Made by a program: the position numbers and the translations under genes
Shown here: in pieces, positions 60,697-64,000 of the stretch
Layout: each line of letters starts with the position of its first letter
How positions within the stretch are numbered: the stretch's first letter is position 1
The notes under the pieces: model-generated
Database searches by the model: none
What the model saw: the letters and a program-made list of their open reading frames with translations, nothing else
Told to the model about the DNA's origin: nothing
DNA from: Nannocystis sp. RBIL2
Lineage (GTDB): Bacteria > Myxococcota_A > Polyangia > Nannocystales > Nannocystaceae
Direction of reading: 5' to 3'
Assembly (NCBI RefSeq): GCF_026626745.1
Contig: NZ_JAPNJW010000001.1
Coordinates: forward strand, 2,216,001 to 2,280,000
DNA: 64,000 nt

Positions 60697-63633
60697 GTGA
60701 CGGAGCCCCCGCCTCAGGTCCCCGACGACGACGGCCACGTCGCCGACGCGCGCACGCGGGAGGTCCCGCCCGACCCGCCGATCGTGCAGGCCCGGCCCGG
60801 CCGCACGCGCTCGCACCCCCGCGTGCCCGACGAGCCGCCCGCGCCGACGCGGATCCGCCACTTCACGGTGCTGCGCCAGATCGGCCAGGGCGGCATGGGC
60901 GTGGTCCTCTCGGCCTTCGACGACGAGCTCGATCGCAAGGTCGCCATCAAGCTGATGCGCCCGTCGCACGGCGACAGCCTCGGCCGCGCCCGCCTGCAGC
61001 GCGAGGCCCAGGCGATGGCCAAGCTGGCCCACCCCAACATCGCCCGCGTCTACGAGGTCGGCGAGTTCGAGGGCCGCGTGTACATCGTCATGGAGTACGT
61101 CCAGGGCGAGACGCTGCGCGCGTGGCTGCGCCGCGGTCCGCACCCGTGGCGCGAGGTCCTGGCGATCTTGCAGCAGGCCGGCCGCGGCCTCGCGGTCGCC
61201 CATGCGGCCGGCCTGGTCCACCGCGACTTCAAGCCCGACAACGTCATGGTCGCCGAGGACGGCTTCGTCCGCGTCCTCGACTTCGGCCTCGCCCGCGCCG
61301 TCGAGGCCGGCGAGGCGACCTTCGGCGCCGACCCGCGCCTGTTCGCGCCGGTGACCCACAGCACCGGCTCGCTCAGCGAACCATTGACGGAGGCCGGCAC
61401 TCTGGTCGGCACGCCGCCGTACATGTCCCCCGAACAATTCGCGCTGCAGCCGATCGGCGTCGAGAGCGATCAGTTCAGCTTCTGCGTCGTGCTCTACGAG
61501 GGCCTCCACGGCGCGCGGCCCTTCAAGGCGCGCACCGCCGACGAGCTCCTGGCCCAGATCGAGGCGCTCCAGCGCAGCGAGCCGCCGCGCGGCCCCAGGG
61601 TCCCGCCGCGCCTGCGCCGGATCGCCCTGCGCGGCCTGTCGGCGCGCCCGCAGGACCGCTGGCCGTCGATGGAGGCCCTGCTCGCCGAGCTCGCGCGCGA
61701 GCCGGGCAAGCGCGCCCGCCAGTGGTTCGCCGGCGTCGGCATCGCCGGGCTCGCGGCCGGCCTCGGCTACGGCCTCACCCCGCCCGCCGCGGCCCCGCAA
61801 AGCCTCTGCAAGGACGCGCCCGCCCGCTTCGCCGGGGTGTGGGACGACGCGCGCAAGGCCGAGCTCCGCCAGGCCCTGCGCGCCACCGGGGCCGCCGGCG
61901 CCGACGACGTCGCAGGCCGCGTCGAGGCCCGCCTCGACGCCTACGCCGCCGACTGGATCGCCATGCACACCGCCGCCTGCGAGGCCACCCACGTGCGCGG
62001 CGAACAATCCCCGCAGCTGCTCGACCGCCGCATGGAGTGCCTGAGCCTGCGCCGCACCGAAATCGACGTGCTCGTGCAGAGCCTCGCCGCCGCCGACGCG
62101 GCGATGCTAGGCCGCGCCGTCCAGGCGACCATGAACCTCGGCCGCCTCGATCGCTGCGCCGACGCCGAGGCGCTGATGGCCACCCTGCCGCCGCCCGACG
62201 ATCCGGAGCAGGCGGCGCGGGTCGCCGACGTGCGGGCCAAGCTGGCCCGCGTGCGCGTGCGCGGCAACCTCGGGCAGTACGAGGCGATCCGCTCGCTCGC
62301 CGACGAGATCCTGCAAGAGACGAGCGCGATCGGCTACCGCCCGCTGCACGCCGAGGTGCTGGCGCGCCACGCCCAATTGCTCGAGTACGCCGGCGACCCC
62401 GCCGGCGCCGAGGAGGCGATGCTCGAGGCGTACTTCATGGCCGGCGCGGTCAAACACGACGAGGTCCAGGCCGACGCCGCCCTCGCCCTGACCTTCATCT
62501 ACGGCGTCGAGCAGGCCCGCTACGACGACGCGATGCTGTGGGACCGCCACGCCGCCATGCTGCTCGAGCGGCTCGGCGCCCCGCCGCAGCTGCAGATCAC
62601 CCGCCACACCGGCCTCGGCGGCGTGCTCGAGCGGTGGGGCAAGTACCCCGAGGCCCGCGAGCACCTCGAGCGCGCGCTGGCCCTCGCCGAGGCCGACGAG
62701 GGCCCCGACAACCTCGACCTCGCCACGGTCGCCCACAACCTCGGCGGCGTCTACCTGGCCCAGGGCGACCTCGCCGCGGCCGAGCGCATTTACCAGCGCA
62801 GCCTCGACCTCTTCGCCGCGCTGCTCGGCCCCGAGAACCTCGCCGTCGGCGAGACCCTCAACAACCTCGCCATGGTCGCGCAGCAGCGCGGCGACCTGCC
62901 CGGCGCCCGCGAGCGGCTGCAGCGCGCGCTCGCGATCTACGAGCGCAGCATCGGCGTCGAGCACCCGCGCCTGTCGATCCCCCTGTGCAACCTCGGCAGC
63001 GTCGCCGCGGCCCAGCGCGACCTCGCGGCCGCCCACGCGCACTACGAGCGCGCCCTCGCAATCACCGAGAAGGCGCTCGGCGCCGACGACTTCGAGGTCG
63101 CCGAGCCGCTCGGCGGCCTCGCCGAGCTGGCCGCGCTCGAGCGCCGCTGGGACGACGCCGAGGCATTGGCCGGGCGCGCGCTGGCCCTGCACGCGCGCGT
63201 GCAAGGCCCCGCCCAGCCGGGCCAGATCCAGCCGCTGTGCGCCCTCGGCGAGGTCGCCCTGGCCCGCCGCGAATACGCCGACGCCCGCGCCCACTTCCAG
63301 CGCGCGCTCGAGCTCGCCGAGGCCACCTACGGCCCGCAGGACATCGCCGCCGCGACCGCGCTCGGCGGCCTCGCCCGCGCGGCCGTCGGCGAGCGCAAGC
63401 CCGCCGAGGCGCTCCCGCTGCTGACCCGCGCGCTCGCCATCCGCGAGCAGCCGGGCGGCCTGGCCCACGAAGCCGGGGCGCTGCGGTTCGTCGAGGCCCA
63501 GGCCCGCCAGCAGTCGCGCGACAAGGCCGCCGCCGACGCGGCCCGCCAGGCCCTCGCTCACTACTCCGCCGCCGGCGAGCGCTTCACCGCCGAGCGCGCC
63601 GAGGTCGAATCATGGCTGGCCGCGCACCGCTGA
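60697..63633 (+). CDS. Ser/Thr protein kinase with membrane segment and long TPR domain
   Basis: From GTG 60697 the product has 978 residues. The kinase domain shows GQGGMG near 64, the ATP lysine (VAIK) near 86, HRDFKPDN near 177, DFG near 197 and YMSPEQF near 244. A membrane helix lies at about 345-365 (GIAGLAAGLGYGL). The C-terminal half holds roughly ten tetratricopeptide-like repeats (about 510-960), with repeated motifs such as ARERLQRALAIYERSIG and LAAAHAHYERALAITEKALG. This is the common membrane kinase-TPR design of myxobacteria, with the TPR region probably outside the cytoplasm sensing protein partners. An ATG-less upstream frame (to 60553) is open, but the GTG fits the family start. 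Confidence 0.88.
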   Translation: MTEPPPQVPDDDGHVADARTREVPPDPPIVQARPGRTRSHPRVPDEPPAPTRIRHFTVLRQIGQGGMGVVLSAFDDELDRKVAIKLMRPSHGDSLGRARLQREAQAMAKLAHPNIARVYEVGEFEGRVYIVMEYVQGETLRAWLRRGPHPWREVLAILQQAGRGLAVAHAAGLVHRDFKPDNVMVAEDGFVRVLDFGLARAVEAGEATFGADPRLFAPVTHSTGSLSEPLTEAGTLVGTPPYMSPEQFALQPIGVESDQFSFCVVLYEGLHGARPFKARTADELLAQIEALQRSEPPRGPRVPPRLRRIALRGLSARPQDRWPSMEALLAELAREPGKRARQWFAGVGIAGLAAGLGYGLTPPAAAPQSLCKDAPARFAGVWDDARKAELRQALRATGAAGADDVAGRVEARLDAYAADWIAMHTAACEATHVRGEQSPQLLDRRMECLSLRRTEIDVLVQSLAAADAAMLGRAVQATMNLGRLDRCADAEALMATLPPPDDPEQAARVADVRAKLARVRVRGNLGQYEAIRSLADEILQETSAIGYRPLHAEVLARHAQLLEYAGDPAGAEEAMLEAYFMAGAVKHDEVQADAALALTFIYGVEQARYDDAMLWDRHAAMLLERLGAPPQLQITRHTGLGGVLERWGKYPEAREHLERALALAEADEGPDNLDLATVAHNLGGVYLAQGDLAAAERIYQRSLDLFAALLGPENLAVGETLNNLAMVAQQRGDLPGARERLQRALAIYERSIGVEHPRLSIPLCNLGSVAAAQRDLAAAHAHYERALAITEKALGADDFEVAEPLGGLAELAALERRWDDAEALAGRALALHARVQGPAQPGQIQPLCALGEVALARREYADARAHFQRALELAEATYGPQDIAAATALGGLARAAVGERKPAEALPLLTRALAIREQPGGLAHEAGALRFVEAQARQQSRDKAAADAARQALAHYSAAGERFTAERAEVESWLAAHR

Positions 63634-63755
63634 TTCACGACATCGACTGCATATATTGATAGCGCCGCGCAGGCCCTGCCACCACTGCCGGCAATCCTTG
63701 CAGCCGCGCGATCCGGCCTCGGCCGAGTCGCGGCAATCGCGCTATTCCGATCGCG

Positions 63756-64000
63756 GTGACGGATCGACCGCCCCTGGTTACTATCGAGACGATGGCCCAG
63801 TCCGAGCAGCACGAGGGCGCAGTGCGGGCGCTGTTCGCCGCCTGGGCGGCGGCCGAGAGCGACGAGATCGCGCTGGCCGGCCTCGCTGCGCTGCTGGCCG
63901 ACGCGAGCGGCGACGCCGTGGCGACCCGCCTGCGGCACCTCTGGTCCCCGCCCCCGCCCGCCGCGTCGGTGGCCCCTCCTGCGCCCCCGACCGCGCCCAG
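63756..64000 (+). CDS. N-terminal part of a protein running off the right edge
   Basis: Two in-frame starts (GTG 63756, ATG 63792) open a frame MAQSEQHEGAVRALFAAWAA, then DEIALAGLAALLADASGD, then a Pro-rich segment that reaches the end of the window. The N-terminal part is helical and the Pro-rich stretch looks like a linker. No family can be assigned from about 80 residues. Confidence 0.5.
   Translation, partial: MTDRPPLVTIETMAQSEQHEGAVRALFAAWAAAESDEIALAGLAALLADASGDAVATRLRHLWSPPPPAASVAPPAPPTAP

Noticed and set aside
61422..61440. Apparent palindrome-repeat unit in the kinase at 60697-63633
   Set aside because: The CATG here is in the conserved YMSPEQF kinase codons and the next core is 13, not 14, bp away.

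Overview
The window is chromosomal DNA of very high G+C content from what looks like a myxobacterium, probably of the Nannocystis/Plesiocystis side of the group. The evidence is Ser/Thr protein kinases fused to a membrane segment and TPR repeats, surface proteins ending in a MYXO-CTERM sorting tail, Thr/Ser-rich lipoproteins, and ECF sigma factors with long extra C-termini. This assignment is inferred from gene style; no rRNA, tRNA or CRISPR was seen.

Layout. 0-3.1 kb: a broken kinase fragment on the minus strand, a block of perfect hairpins, and a kinase/TPR gene whose native start is out of frame. 3.8-7.4 kb: eutA and a fused eutBC gene (B12-dependent ethanolamine ammonia-lyase and its reactivase), minus strand. 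7.4-10.9 kb: decayed DNA holding an IS91-type transposase remnant, a damaged flavoprotein oxidase, and a small gene for a possible cystine-knot peptide. 10.96-33.86 kb: a tightly packed nine-gene plus-strand PKS/NRPS operon. 34.3-40.7 kb: a second kinase 5' fragment, a coiled-coil protein, an ECF sigma factor, a TerB/Coq4-like protein, an AraC regulator, a BON protein and a MerR-TetR fusion regulator. 40.4-47.2 kb: a roughly 6 kb cassette with a giant ComEC-like metallo-beta-lactamase protein and a LysM protein, bounded by two near-identical copies of the MerR-TetR 5' region. 47.3-52 kb: two alpha/beta hydrolases and two MYXO-CTERM paralogues with an orphan tail between them. 52.3-55.8 kb: a polyamine-type ABC transporter (fused double permease, ATPase, binding protein). 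55.8-64 kb: a Cys-rich lipoprotein, an ECF sigma fusion, a frameshifted gene, a lipoprotein esterase, a large kinase/TPR protein and a gene running off the end.

The biosynthetic operon reads FAAL-ACP-KS-AT | ACP-aminotransferase-C-A-T | MFS exporter | C-T-TE | SbnA-like | SbnB-like | C*-A-T*-C* | Asp/Glu-type racemase | luciferase-like monooxygenase (* = active residue missing). It should activate a fatty acid, extend it once with malonate, convert the beta-keto group to a beta-amine, and join it to one or two amino acids. The two Sbn-like enzymes should make 2,3-diaminopropionate. The C-T-TE protein has no adenylation domain, while the only intact-looking catalytic domain in the last NRPS is a diamino-acid-type A domain. 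The most economical reading is that this A domain loads the C-T-TE carrier in trans.

A second striking signal is a short palindrome (consensus near GGACATGTCC plus 4 nt) repeated with a strict 14-bp period. It occurs as doublets inside coding sequences and as runs of 4-6 between genes, in about 21 places. I found none by eye between about 2.3 and 35.3 kb, the stretch that holds the eut genes and the biosynthetic operon and is bracketed by the inverted kinase fragments.
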